Part shown: positions 36,919 through 63,800 of the stretch, one piece after another | How the letters are laid out: each line of letters opens with the position of its first letter | How positions within the stretch are numbered: position 1 is the stretch's first letter | Source: Lycocorax pyrrhopterus obiensis | Lineage: Eukaryota > Chordata > Aves > Passeriformes > Paradisaeidae | Assembly (NCBI GenBank): GCA_014706295.1 | Contig: JACSVZ010000002.1 | Span: 104,018,047 to 104,082,046, forward strand | Direction of reading: 5' to 3' | DNA length: 64,000 bases | The notes under the pieces: model-generated | Databases searched by the model: none | What the model saw: the letters and a program-made list of their open reading frames with translations, nothing else | What the model was told of the DNA's origin: nothing | Made by a program: the position numbers and the translations under genes

Positions 36919-39900
36919 GGCTTCGTTCTGCTCTAGCGGCACAGTAACTGCTCTGCAGGCTCATCCCATGCTGGAAACTGCTGTTGGCATTTGTCATCTT
37001 TCTGCAGCCTCAGGCATCCCATTTCGGAGCTGAACAAGACCAAAGCCTTCGGCCGGGTCTGGCAGGCCACACGCATCTGGCACTAGCTCCTCCCCGCCGG
37101 GTATCCTGAAAAAGCCCCGGGTGCAGCCCAGTGCCAGCCCCCCTTGTGTCCCCTGGTGTGGTGCCCCTGCAGTGCCAGGCCCCATGCTCAGCTCACCTTC
37201 CACGTCCAGCAGGGTCACCCTGACCTGCGCTTCTAAAGCCAAGATCCTTTCATGCCATGCCATGTCATCAGCTTCCTGCTTCATATTTTATTGGCACATT
37301 TGCTTTCTCACTAAGGGCAGTACTCGTCACTTGGGTTTATTTGGTCTCATCGTGTTGATCTCAGCTTCTCCCATGTCCCAGTGTCATTTTGCATCCCGAC
37401 CTGTGTCTGATTGCAACTGTTCCCAATGTGGTGTCCTCTGAAAATGTTCTAGGTGTAATCTGCTGGCCAGAAGAAACTGATTGTTCTCTGCATATTTCTT
37501 TGTTAGTATCTCTTGGAAGTCACTTATCTCTCAGATAAAGCCCATCTTTCTGACAAGTTATGTGTTTACAGGAGTTATGACTGATAATCTCTCATGATTA
37601 GGAGCCTGAAATGTGGAAGGTGAGGAGCACAGAGGACTGTGGATTAGAAAATACTACCTTCTTTTGCAGCAGGCAGAAAATCATCTTTTCCACTAATTAA
37701 AAGAGTGAAATGGCTTTTTTCTTATATAAATTTGTATACTTAACATGTATGTATAGAAGTAAAGGAAAACATAAAGTGTCAGGAGAGTGTGGATATTTTT
37801 CTCTGCTCATATCGAATATAGATGTTTTTGTACACTTTGAAATTAATATGATTTATTTAGCAGAGCTACAGTTGGAAATGATGCATATGCCTTTGTGCAA
37901 AAAATGCTTAGAAATGCTGGGCACAGGAAATGAAACCGAATCACCTAGAGCTCTGCTTCTAGCTGAGAGCTATATCAGTTCTTAACCTTTATTATAATTT
38001 ACAAATACCTTTGAAAGCTGATGTGTATAATTTAGGGAGAAACAAATCTTTACTGATACAGGCTGTCAATTAATTAAAAAATAAACTCCAGAGGCAAACT
38101 ACTGTTTGTAAGAAATGCCAAAGGCAGAAGACTTACTCATTAGTTCATATTCGGATAAGTCATTTAATGTACACAATAAGCATCAAAAGCAACTGGAAGA
38201 AGAAATTGAATATTTTCATTGCAAAATGATATGCTACATGCACATGGAAATCTGGTCGATTCAGACTTAGCTGAATGTGCAACATCTGTAGGGATCAGTG
38301 TTGAAAAGGCTTAAGAATGTGCTTGAATAGAAGTATGCAAATAGAAATTACTTGTGTGCTTACAGCTGATTATGTCCTTAAATCTTTGCATAACCAGAGC
38401 CATAGCTTGTTATCAAAGATTACCTTACTGACAACATACATAACATTTTATTTAAATAAATTAATATTAAAATGGATTTGGGTTTGGGTTTGAGTTAAAA
38501 TATTTCTACAGTCTTTGGTTGATAGCTCATATGTCACAGTATTTACTAAGCAACATTTTATTTATATGCCACTATTTTAACCATAGTAATTTAACAGTTA
38601 GCTATGTTGAGCATAGGGGTATTTCACCTAAGAAGCATATACTTTATTTCAGGAAGAAAGATTTCACACTTCTTCTTTCCTAGGAGAAAAAAAAAAAAAA
38701 AGAAAGATTATACATTTTGGTTTTGAATGGAGAAAAAATATGTTAGAAAAATAAGTATACGTGGAATGTATCGGTGTCCTGCTATAGAAAAATGCATAAC
38801 ATAAAAACCAGACAGAAACAGATTTTTTTTCTCTCTTTCTGTTCTTATAGATCTGTCTAGTTTTCTTGTGGAGTTTTAACTCTTTTTTATCCATTACAAT
38901 TTCATGTACTCTAAGTCTTGTGCAGACTGAATGTAAAATGGTGGTGTGATTTTGAAATCAACACCACTTACTTTTCTCAGGTGTGAAATGGCTACACAAG
39001 ATGTGTCCACAGGAGAATCAGACTAAGATTCAGGCAAAAAAATCATCATTAGACTAAAGAAATAATTATTTCCATCATTAGGCCCTGAAGATTAGTATTC
39101 TGTGCTCTGAAACAGTATTTATAATTTATATTTATAACTGCTTATAAATTACAGAGAATTTTGAAGAAAATTGTAGATAAAGTGTCAGAGCATTTTATTT
39201 TATTTTATATGTTTATAAATATTGTTTGTGCTTTAAATATAATATACACATAATTTCACCAACATTTACCTAAGCAAAGTACATGGTGAGGCTTATTCTA
39301 TTATGTCTAAATTCTGCAGCCCACCTCAGCCTTTCTGGTGGGAGTGTTTTCTTTCATTGGCTCAAAACTTGTGCCTCTGACCTCAAAAGAATAGCCAGAT
39401 TTAATACAAAATGCTGAAATCTTCTTCATCTACTTTGTTCATGTTGAATGCTTTTTCCCTGCCTCCTGAGGCTTCTCTTTGTGTTCAGGTCATGCTTCAA
39501 TTGTTCAGCTGAGCAAGTCACCTATGACCTAAAGAGAAACTATGTCCAAATCTGGTCCTTCCGAGAAGATTTGGGGCCACTGCAGTGGTTTGCCTGAAGG
39601 TCTCATGCATCTTGTGGCTCTGTTCCCCTGGGAGAGACAACTCTCAGAGTCAGAGGCCACTACAGCTGTGCATCCCAGAGTCCCCTGGGAAGGGAAACAC
39701 ACAAGTTTTTCACAAGATCCACAGCAGTGTGATGCCACCTAAAACCATCCCATCTTTCCTGGAAATTCCCTGTGGGATTAGAGAATATGAAGCGTCTTTC
39801 CTCCCTGCCTCTCTGTCTAGTTCTTCCTTCCTCCTCCTGAAATGTCTTAAACATGGAGAGAGGCTTCTTGTGTGTCCTTCCTACAAAACTGGTTGAAGCC

Positions 39901-40400
39901 CATGAGCAGGATCTTTCTGTGCATGTTCCTGCAAGTTGAACTGTACCCTCTATTAATAAACACTGTTAATCTGACCAGAATGCTACTGATGCAGGAATGT
40001 TATAGTAACACAACTCTTCCAAGTCCTGGTGGTGATTCTCACTTTGTACTTCTTTATCATCAAAAATGCTCTCAAACACTACTGAAAATAAAAAAAAACC
40101 CATAATGAATAGTGTTAATTCCAGTCCATTCATGATGAATGAACACAAAGACATGGTTTTCGATGCCAAAACACTGGACTGCCGTTGTGAGGCAATTCTT
40201 TTCTGAAGAAATATTTATCATCACATTACCTCATCCCAGCTGTTACTTAAAGATCGAGGGTTTCACAGTTTAACAAGTCACATCATTTAATATCATCGTG
40301 TCTGTATTTTACAGGCTAGAACATTGAGTGTTTGTTTGTGTTTTCCATAATGCTTGTGTTTTTCTCAATGTGTCCTTTCTGAGAAGGCAGTCTTGTATAC
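36919..40400. other. TYMS-CLUL1 intergenic region
   Basis: The first 500 bases are moderately GC-rich, the rest AT-rich. Contains an A-rich run at 38686-38704 and TTTTA repeats near 39195. No conserved coding exon was recognised on either strand. Confidence 0.55.
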
Positions 40401-40409
40401 ACCATGACT

Positions 40410-53240
<12,831 letters not shown>

Positions 53241-56200
53241 GGATTTTGCCATGTTCTATTTATCTGATGAGAGGGTACTTAATCCTATTAACGGGACGTT
53301 TAGTCATTAGGCTGGAGGATATTGCATGGATGGGACTTCATCTCTGTGGGCAAAACCACCAGGGGGAGTGTTGGGCAGACTTGCCTAATTTGATGTAATT
53401 TGGAACTGCTACTTTTCTGTAGTCAGTAGCCTTTTGTCATGCTAGCTCTTCCATCGTCTTACTTTTTACTTTAGGAGACACCTGCAGCTTATGTTATTAG
53501 TGAAATTGATATCATTAGTTTGGCTAAAAATAACTTCCAACATTTAATCTCTTCAGCATAGTTTTAGCTTGCTAAAAAAACCACTGCATTATGTAAGGAC
53601 CTTCTTTGTACACCTTCTGTAGCTACAGCAGTTGAAAAAAAATCAGGAATCCAGATGCAGACTGGCATATGAGCAGATTCTGGAATGAGATAAGCAATTT
53701 TTGGCATTTTGTACATCATTATACTTGCCACAGTTTTGGGGGGTTGCCTGCTTAATGCTATTTCCTTCAGTTTCTCCATGTCTGAGATCTGACTTGTACA
53801 AAGTTTTGGATGCTTTGAAATGAGATATTTAAATACTAACAGGTGCTTGATATAAAATACAGACAGGTATTGTTAGCAAATCATATCCCACCTTGTGATA
53901 CTCAGCAATATTACTCCCTTGTAGTCGAAGAGGAGGTGGGGAGAGTGGGTGTCTGTAGCCCACGGTCTGTGACAGCAACTTTAAAACATTCTATTCTATT
54001 TTGTTTACCCACTCATTCATAAAGGCCAATTGATGATTGATGGCTAAGATCTAGCATGATAAATGCTTCTTAGGCAAGAGATTTGAGGGATTTAATTTTA
54101 AACACATTATCAGGAAGAGTGAAGAATCTGTTAGCTGTAATGGGACCTGCAAGTCCCCGGTTTGCATTAAAAATTAAGATAACTTTACAGGTTTTTCTTC
54201 TGAATATGATTGAATGGAATATGTATTTGGTTGTAATCTATATGAATTGCTGTCTCATTGAGTTGCTGCTAACTCCTTGACCAAGACTCATCACTACCCA
54301 AAACATTTCAAGTTCTATTCTGTGGAAATACAAGCAGGCACCCTTGCAGACCTCGCAACCCCCTGGCCAGACTGTATATTAAGGATCCCTGGGTCTTGGG
54401 CTGAAGTAGAAGGGGCAATCTTTCTCTCCCTCTGAAGCTCCTGCTTGGCTCAGGAGAGTGAAAATGGAAAATACATTTGCACAAAGGAAGACAACCTATT
54501 ACAGACACTTGTGAAATGTGTGCTATTAGCCTACATGTGTAATGAATCCTAACAAAGACTTCAATCTTTCACTGCAAGGGTTTGTCCACTCATTTTAGAC
54601 ATTTCTCTTTGCTAATATTCATTTACTAGTAGCATTCATTTGCTGGTCTTTCTGAACCTGACTTTATATAGAGAAAGCTTTACTCAATCTAGAGTAAAAA
54701 GGGTGGCTTCAACACATCACTCACAGTTCACAGGAGTTTGTGAGAAAGCAGGTGGGCCCAGCCCTGGGGGGCTGGGGAGGGGGGAGAGCAGCACTCCTGC
54801 CCCAGGGGAAGAGGCTGGGGGATCTCTGGCACAGATCCCACCACTTATTTTCAGAATTGTCTGCTTTCTGAAGGTCTCCTTGGGAGTCTCTGTTCAAGCA
54901 CATACTTGCACCTTGCAAAGCCAGTCCTTAAGCTGATGCTGAGACATAGAGTCCTGGTGTGTGTTGGGCTCCTCTTCTCAATTCAGTTGATTTTGAACAT
55001 TACAAAGTGTCTTGCATCATCTTAGATGTTACTCCTCGCACTTTATTCTAGCTATTATAACCACATGGAAATAGGCACTGCTGTATGTTACCTATTTCTT
55101 TTTACAAAAACACAAAATCCTAGCTCTTTGCTGTCCTGTTATTTCATATATATCTAATGGCTGAAAGAGGAGGTGTGAGGAACCCAAGGACAAAACTGAT
55201 AGAGCTAGTATGTCTGTTAAATTTAATCTTGGGCTTAAACTTAACCTTAGAAGTGAACTTAAGAACACAACACCCTGTTCCTGAAAGGCAGCTGTTAATT
55301 GTGCTTACTCTGAAAAGCTTTTCCTCTCTCATTTCTGTTTTGAATTTAATTAAACAAAAATCTCATCAATAATACCTTCAGGTTTCATGTGAAATATCCA
55401 CTCTCTTCTCTTTTAACGTTCCAAATCTGATTTGCAGTGACCTATTATGGAGATCTCTATTTTTCATCTCAGCCGCCATGTTCAACAGTTTCCTCTTAAT
55501 ATTTTATTTTCCTCTGAATTTGGGTGCTTTGATCACATACAGTATAGCATGTCATGACATTGTGCTGACATTTTCATTTTTTCCCACTCTTATACAAGCA
55601 GATGATTCAGTACTTATTGATGCTGTTGAAATTAATAAGGTACTCTTCTAATATTGAATCAAACTAGAGACAGTCTGAAGAAGCTGTTGGGAGCTAATTG
55701 TAAAAAATGCCTTTTTCCCTGCCCCAATTTCCTCCCCCGTTATTCCACTGCTACTCTATTTTAATTGAAATAATAGATATATAATGAAAAAAAAATAGGG
55801 AAATAGCTTGAAAAGGAATTTCAGTTACAATAGATTTTTTTGCAAGATACTGATAAATTGAAAAGTAAATAATTGTAACAAGATAGATAGACATTGAGCT
55901 TGAACCTAGCTGAACTTGAGCAATGAGAGTTGTAGCTGCTTTGTGGATTTTTCTTAGGTCCCATTGGATGACCTCCACAAATGTGTAACATTTTTTCACC
56001 ATGTACTGTGACTTCTCCCTTTTTGTTGATCCATTCCACCTGGCAGGATTAAGCATCAAGAAATATGTTGAAATGGAATTTCCTGTGTTGTACATCAGCT
56101 ATAGGATTTTGTTCCAGTTAGATATTTACACAATTATTTTCTGTTTGTAAGAGTTGTTTCCTACTATGCTACACATTTCCTACACATTTCTTTCTGAGCT

Positions 56201-56504
56201 ACACCAGGCATGTAATGATCAGACTGAAAATACCTGTACATATTTATAGACTCTATGAGTCATGGAAAGTGCTACATACTGACATTAAACCTCTTGGTAT
56301 TTGTATGAAATAGTCCCTGATTCTACAAAATCTTAATTAGCTTTATTTGTAAGCACACTATTAGTTCTACTGCTTTCAACTGAAATTAAATCCATGAGGG
56401 GGTTTATGGTGTAATTACATGGCTAATCTAAAGCATGCACAAAGCTTTGCTAAAAGTTAGTACGGGTTTTAAGGGTATGGAATTGAACTTTTGTGCTGTA
56501 AAAG

Positions 56505-56547
56505 TTTGTTTTGTTTTGTTTTGTTTTGTTTTGTTTTGTTTTGTTTT
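56505..56547. repeat. (GTTTT)8 pentanucleotide microsatellite
   Basis: Eight uninterrupted GTTTT units from 56508. It could be polymorphic in length. Confidence 0.95.
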
Positions 56548-58496
56548 AATCCTTTCCAGTGCTTCAGGAGCCCCTGAGTGGCTTCTGCTTTCTCCTGTAT
56601 TTCAAAGGCTCTTGGAGCCCTCTTAAGTTACTGTTCAGTCTTTGAGCTCTACCTGATAACTTGGAGTTAGGAATCAAGGCTCCTTCTTTAGCCCAGAGAG
56701 AGAGGCATGTTCCTGGGGTGCTCTCAGTCGTGCTGGAAGGCCTCAGACAGAGGAGCTGAGGCTGCATTTAGCTGAATATCTACAGTTAGTCTAAGCTACA
56801 CATCTTGCAAAAATACCAGCTCAGGCCCCCAGAGTAGCACAGCTGTGTTAGCATGACAGGATCCCAAAGTTCACGAGCCCTGAAGCTCAGAGTCAGGCTG
56901 ACACAATTACCCTGTCTGGAGGAGGGTCAGGCAATGCCAGGTCAGGACTCTGCACTGTGCTCAGCACAAGCATGAAACCAGCAGAAGGCAAAATCAGCCT
57001 GCAAAAGTTGGAGCATCACACTGAGTGTTAATGTGGCTTTAGTTGGAACTATTAAGCTACAGCTTTTGGGGTCAGCAAGACCAACTTCACAAGGCTTAGC
57101 TAGCTTTAAAATGCATGAGCCTTTTCTGATCTCCTTTTGCTCCTCTATCCATGGATGATAAGGATTACAATGCAGTGTGGAAAAAATCTTCACTGCTGAA
57201 ATTTTTTGTTTTCCAAGCCCTTCAGGGCTTTGACACAAAGTTCTAAATACCAGTCCCAGCAGTAACATGACAGCTGTTGTTCACAGGGCCGTACAAGGCT
57301 TTTTCCCACTTTATCCAGAGGCATTGCAAAAGGGACCTATGGTGATACTGAAGACTGTATTTGGGAAGACAAAACTGTAACAAAAATTTAATTTATTTTA
57401 AGGAACAAAAAATTGAAACCTTAGAGTTGAATGAAAGACGATACAAAGCTGAAACCTAAAATTATGCAGTTGTCTTCAGAATCTGTGCTTAGGATATCAG
57501 CTAACTATTGAACTTGGAGAAGCACTATTACTGACATTATATTATCAGCAGGAGATATCAAAGTCAGTGCAAGGATAACAAAATGAGTTAGAAACAATTT
57601 ATTAGAAAGCTATGAAGCAAACCTGCATGGTACAGTTACACAAACAGATTTCAGGAAGCATTTAATATTAAAATGCTGAAGTTTTGAACCAGATGTTCTG
57701 CAAGGGTTTAGTTTCAAGCTTCCCTAGGAATATTAAAACAAAAAAGTTTTATTGCATGCAGACATGTAATATATCAGCTTTCAGCCTGCAACTGAAAGGA
57801 ACAGGGTTCCTTCTGTGTATTCATCTGGTTTGCTTAAGCACATCTTTGTCAGTCAGCTCTGTATCACCTAGTTAAAAGAGTGACTGATTATTGAAAACAA
57901 CTCCAGAGTTCAAAGAAATTGAGAGGACTGAGTTACCAGTTTGTGAGGTGCTGAACAACTCCTGAAGATGGTAGCTGCCCTAACCTGCTGAAAAGGAATT
58001 GAAGGCACTCAGGATAGGGCCTTGATAGTATTCAATGAAGAAACTGAAAATTGCTTTGTTGGGGAATAATCCTCTGCCTGGTAGCTTGGCCTCTTGTTTC
58101 TGCTGCATTTAAAGTGGAACATGCTCCAGTGCCTATGGGACAGCAAGCCCAAAGAAGGATGTCTGAATATAAAGCTTCCTCAACGTAGTTGATAATTGGA
58201 CACACACAGTCCCCTTGTTTGCAGTAGCGTGAAGTGGAGGAAGCAGGGCTGGAATGCTGCCTGAAGCTGACATTTTCTCCATTTCAAATATTAAGGACAA
58301 TTTCTAAGAAAACCCTTATTGCAATTACGATTAATGACTTCATGCTTCTAAGAGTTGTTGCTTAATTGCCGTTGCACATGTTTTTACAGCTGTCCTTTTA
58401 TATAACTGGTACCCTGCCCCATGCATCTGCCTCAGTGCTCAAAGCTTTTTAAAGCACTGTGAAAAAAAAACAACATTAGTTACAGAGACCTGACAA

Positions 58497-58590
58497 AGGG
58501 AAGGAGAATAAAAAAAAAAAGAAAAAAGAAAAATTGAGTTCAGAGCAAATGAGAAAAAAAAGCAGAAAGGAAAAGGAAGGTGAAATAGGA
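58497..58590. repeat. Polypurine A/G-rich tract
   Basis: Long stretch almost free of pyrimidines on the + strand (AGGAGAATAAAAAAAAAAGA and similar). Low-complexity sequence. Confidence 0.7.
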
Positions 58591-58979
58591 AAGACCACAA
58601 AGTACAAAATACCAAGGGAGTCACTTATGAGAATAATGTTTCCAACAGAAAGTATATGAATCCATATCCATATCCTCTACCAACAGCCAAATAGTTATTG
58701 CAAGCAAAAAGAATGTAGGAAGCCCATGAAGATGCACATGTAGTAGAACAGGACAACTACATATCTCTTGAAATCCTTTCTTGTTCTTTATATTTCCTTC
58801 TGCTCTGGTATGAAGCCATTCTGGGAAAGATGGGGGGATTTGTCCACTCTTTAATACATTTGCAGGTACTGTGAAATGCTAAACACTAAGAAAGGAATTG
58901 TGAAATTCACCAGTCCATATTCGAGTGTGCACAGTGAGTGTATGCACCTCAGCTAGCAGGAAACAACCTGATCTACAGG

Positions 58980-59070
58980 AAGGTGTCCCTACCTGTGACA
59001 GGGAGGTTCAACTAGGTGATCTTTGAAGGTTCCTTCCCACCCAGAATTCTGTGATTCTATGATTCTGTGG
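58980..59070 (+). mobile_element. CR1 LINE 3'-terminal fragment
   Basis: AGGTGTCCCTACCTGTGACA, GGGAGGTTCAACTAGGTGAT and CTTTGAAGGTTCCTTCCCA, then the tail ATTCTGTGATTCTATGATTC. About 90 bases of the extreme CR1 3' end. Confidence 0.85.
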
Positions 59071-60685
59071 CATGTATGGTACAGGCCAAAATGGGATACT
59101 TGGACATCCTGCTGGATATGGATTTGTGCAACATCTATCATGCATGGAAGCTGGCAGGGTCTGATCCTTCATACTTAAAGCACAACAAATACAGAAATCA
59201 TTTCAAGTTGTAAAAAATCCACATTTTTTACAATCCAAATTGTAAGTCTGCCATTTTCTAGCACAACCTGCAGTCAGCTGAGTTGGCAGCTACCATGTTT
59301 AAATCATCATCTTTTTTGTAAACTTGAATCAAAGTGTTAAACTCATAAACGATGAAGGCAAACTCCCACAGAGCAGAATAATATACTTAGCATTAGGCTC
59401 TTAACACTTCAAAGTCATGCTAGATTTTCACTTAGGTTTTGGGTCAGTTACGTTATAGTGTCCAGCACAGTACCACACATCCTACTTTGTGGACAGTGGT
59501 TTGTAGGGATTCCTTATGCTGATGTTTTTATTTTGTTCCTGCAGACAAAGTATGTTTTGAAAAATCCTAGAAGATAGGCTCGTTGTGAATATTTAGCACA
59601 ATGGACAAAATGCTCTGTCCAAATGAAGAAATCAATGAAATTTCACCTGCTGGAAGGATCTTTGGGGTATGCAAATCTGGAGTATTGGGGCAGTACTGTA
59701 TTTTAAGGAGTAATCTCACTGTATATTCTCAGCACCTTGTCGAAGGGGTTTGTCTCTGCATCTGATCAACAGACCAGATATAGAAATCTTCAGAAAGTAA
59801 TTTAAACCATGAGCTGGGTAACACTTAACTTCCAAGCCTGACTGATCTGAAATAGCTGCTTCACATTGTTTGCAAAAGCAGCCAGAGCCCCTAGTCACGT
59901 ATATGTAGGACACAGAATGGTCAGTGACTATTACTAAAAATTCATAAATAGTGCAGATGCATTTGAAACACCTTAGGTGCTAGAAAACTTTCAAAGGTCC
60001 ATGGTACATGGCAATTTATGTTGCAAATATTATTCAGAAATATTTTGCTATTGGTGCTGGGGAACAATACCACATAATGCATTTCCATACCTGACCTCAG
60101 GGAGAAATGGATTTTCATTTCAGCCTTGTGCCTCTAATATTGTATCTCATATCCCCAGAGCAGATGGTTGAAGGCTGTTCCTCTGCCCGGGTCTTACACG
60201 TTTAGCTGCACACATAGACACATTTATATATTAACACAGTAGACAACAGGTCAGATCATTAGCTCATGTAGATAAGCGAAGCTCCCTTGTCTTTGCAGAC
60301 AGCTCTGATTCATACCAGCTGAAGAAAAGCACATTTTCACAAGGTCTGGATTCAGTAAACCACACACACACAGAGTGCAAAGCAGCCTATTGTTTGAAGG
60401 AAACCTTTCTTGTTTAGGGCACTGCTGAACAAATAAACTAGGCAGCAGAGGGAATTAGCAGGAATGAAGAGCATTAGTTCCTCAGAGAAAATAACATCAA
60501 AAAAAGCCCTTGGTATCCATCAGTCAGAATTCCTTCAGTGCTAGACAAAAGCTGCAATGGAAATTGCTGTGTTGTAACCTATGTCATCCCATACTGAATA
60601 ATTTACTTGAAACACTGTGCTTCCAACACTGTACAGATCAAGTATCATGAGCAAGGAAAGAAAATAAATGAGAAATTAGAAAGAA

Positions 60686-60825
60686 CTTAAATGCTATTCA
60701 AGAAAAGCACTTAACAATGCATTTAACTTTTAACCTGAGAGCAGTCCCATGGAAGTCAATGAGATTACTTACGTACTTAAGTAGATCATGCGATTAAATG
60801 GTCCGGTGGATCAGGACTTTAAAAA
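60686..60825. repeat. Ancient amniote interspersed repeat, family unassigned
   Basis: Contains AGTCCCATGGAAGTCAATGA, GATTACTTACGTACTTAAGT and GGTGGATCAGGACTTT, resembling a decayed copy of an old amniote repeat I remember with 'AGTCCCATTGAAGTCAATGG...ACTCACGTGCTTAA...'. Name uncertain. Confidence 0.45.
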
Positions 60826-63800
60826 TCTGCATGGCTGTTACTTAAAAATGGATACAGTACAACACAGGAAGGAAAGGAGAAAAATCTGTTTTCCATCCTC
60901 AGTTTCAAGTGTACTGACAAAGGTACATGATAAGATCTAGCACTAGGAAGTTAGAGTTGGAAAAATCCAGCCTTGAAATAAGACATTTCCTTGTAGCTGT
61001 GAGGAAAATATTGAGACAGCTTATGAGAAGGGAGTGGATTTACCTTCACACAGAGTTCTTATGATGGCATGAAACGTATTAAAAGGGGGTTAATCCAGAT
61101 TCTGGGAGTAAACTCAAGGAGTTAAAAAAAAAAATTAGACAGTTCCTGAAGAAGAAACACCTCCACCAGTTTATTGCAGCATACTGGTCCACATCCAACC
61201 TCCAGCTCAAAAGATTCCTAAACCACTGATTATGAGACAAATGACTTTATATTGCCCTGCTTTTTGCATTTCTTGGAAGCATCTGCTGCTTTTGTAAGTA
61301 CTACTTGTCTGGACATATTTCTGATTTAACCTAGTACAACCATATTTCTTTTCAATACTGTACTATACATACACACACATCATGAGAGGATTAAGCTGGC
61401 TGCTATTTGCAGTCTTTTCTGGCCCTAAAGTATGTCAGCCTGACTTGTGCTTACCCCTTTTGTTCATGAGTTTGATAGGAAACAGCATTGATTATATTTC
61501 ATGGTGCAGTTCAATCCTGAGCTTCCTTCAGGATTTGGGAAGGAAGTGAGTACTGCACTGCACAGTCCTCTGTGACTCAGTGGCTGTCAGTGGAGATGGA
61601 GCCATCCAGGAGATTCTCTCCTGAGCAAGTCCCAGCAGCCAGGGTGCCACACTGTGACAGAGGGACCTCCATTTCTCCTCTCCATGGCACACGCTTTCTA
61701 ATCTCCTAAGGCAAAAAAAAATGTTATTTTAATACTGTCATATCTGGATAAAACTCGCATATCCTGTGGTTAACTAGAGACCAGACCAGATGACCTTGCT
61801 CAGTTTTTTCTGGCTCCAAACGCTGTAAACTCTTGTCCTGGGCTAGGGCCCATCAAAGCCCATCTGAGCCCCTGGAAATACTTGTATTGACTTCACTCTG
61901 CATGAACAAGGCTTCAACTCAATGTACAGACTATGTCTGAGTCAACAGGGGTCCAGAAAGAATGCGGCTCGGCTTGCAGTAAATACTTACACCTAAATGA
62001 CCACAAGCAGAGTTATTCAGAAAGGACTTGTAACAGCATCCTCACAGAAATTTAATGTGTGAAAGCTTAATTAGCTATAGATATCAGCAGGAGATATTCT
62101 TCTCAGCTTTCTGTATGAAAAGTCTACTGAAGTTAGAAGTATTTATAGTTACTTATGGGGGGAAAATTTAGGACTGGCTATGGGGCCCTACAGGATTCAG
62201 CCACTGGAGAAAAGCTGTTTCACCACAGTCTGTCCATTTCCCAAAACGAAACTGAGATCAGCCCACATAATTTAATGGATTCTAAATGAGAAAAGACTTG
62301 TGCTTTAGGCCAGAAGCACATCTGGTATAGCCCTAAGGATCTAGTTCATAGCAGTAATATTTTTCTGCAGTTTTAAGTCAGAGCTTCTCCAAGTTTCAGT
62401 ATGAAAGCTCTTAGCTTTAGACCTAAGACATGGCAGAGTGCTGGGAGCAATTAACTGTGCACTTTTACCCTAAATACCAACATTTAATATGCCTGTGTCT
62501 CTCATGGCAGAGAGGTGATAACTGTTTAAATGTTGGGCTTTTTGTTAAATACTGAGCTGTGATTTTCCTGTTCTTCTTTACGCAGTGATAGAGAATCAGT
62601 AAGAAAGAGGTGCATCTTTGCATATAGATGGAAGTCATCATCGTCTTAAGAGAGGTGTTTATAAAACAGTTACGTGCCTGCCATTAAAATAACTCCATTT
62701 AAATAATAAGATATTTAGGAATGTTAGTTGGGAAATAAGGAATATTTCATTTTGTACAAGTTACAATAGCACATCTCTTCAACTTGGCATTGTTATTATC
62801 TTTATGCATAGGCACAATAAGGGAGATTTGCATGTGGTGGGTTTGTGTCTTTGTGGGACGATTTGTGTTCTACACCTTCCATCTGTGGAACATAAAAGCT
62901 CAGGACTTTATGAGGAAAAGGTAACTTGAGACATAACCTTGTTCTACTTGGCAATTCAAAATTCCCACATGAGACCAAAAATTTTAAAGAGTATAAAGAT
63001 TAGGGTCTGTTTTCTCAAAGTGGGTATATTAAATTAGGGAGGTAGATGGTTAGCCAGGCATGATAACAAAGACCCCATGCAGAGCACAAGTGAGAGCCCA
63101 AGGTCTGGCTCAGCCTCAAGCACTGTCAAGCAGAGGAGACTACATTCCTGGACACTGGGTGTGATAGAGAAGCATTAGAAAACATGAACCACTAATTATG
63201 TACATGTGAGCAAAAAATGTGGTAACTGGTCAGATAGCAGGACTGTGTGTGTTTGAGAGAGATTACTAACCTGGAAAATTTACTTGTGGCTGATATAATA
63301 ACCTGTTTTTGTAAAACAGGGATTTTTTTCCTCTGCTTGTTTGTGAGTTGTGCTTTGTTTCTATTTGTTTTCAATTATATTATTTGTAATTGTTGCATTT
63401 TCCTGAAAAGTTATAACTCTGGCACATACAATTGAAAACCAGTTTTCATCTATGCAAGAGGCATGCACTCAAGGCAAGTAAAAGTGATGTGTTTGCTTTT
63501 TAACAAGAAATTAGCTGTCACAGAAAATTATCTCGGCAAAAAAATCCAGTGAAGGCTGCCTTTACTATATGATATATTTTAGAAATGTCTTCGTATTCTC
63601 TAAACTGCAAAAATGCTGCCTGTCATTCCACAACACTCTGGGGAAAGGCAGCTGAATCCCACTTTTAATTGTGAAATGATAGGCACAATTTCATGCATTT
63701 GGAGGAATGTAAAATATTTCCATTATCATTTCTTGCTTTTCTCCTTATCCCTGCCTCCTCTGTCTCTCCTTTCCCCCTCACTACTCACAGTAACATTTGG

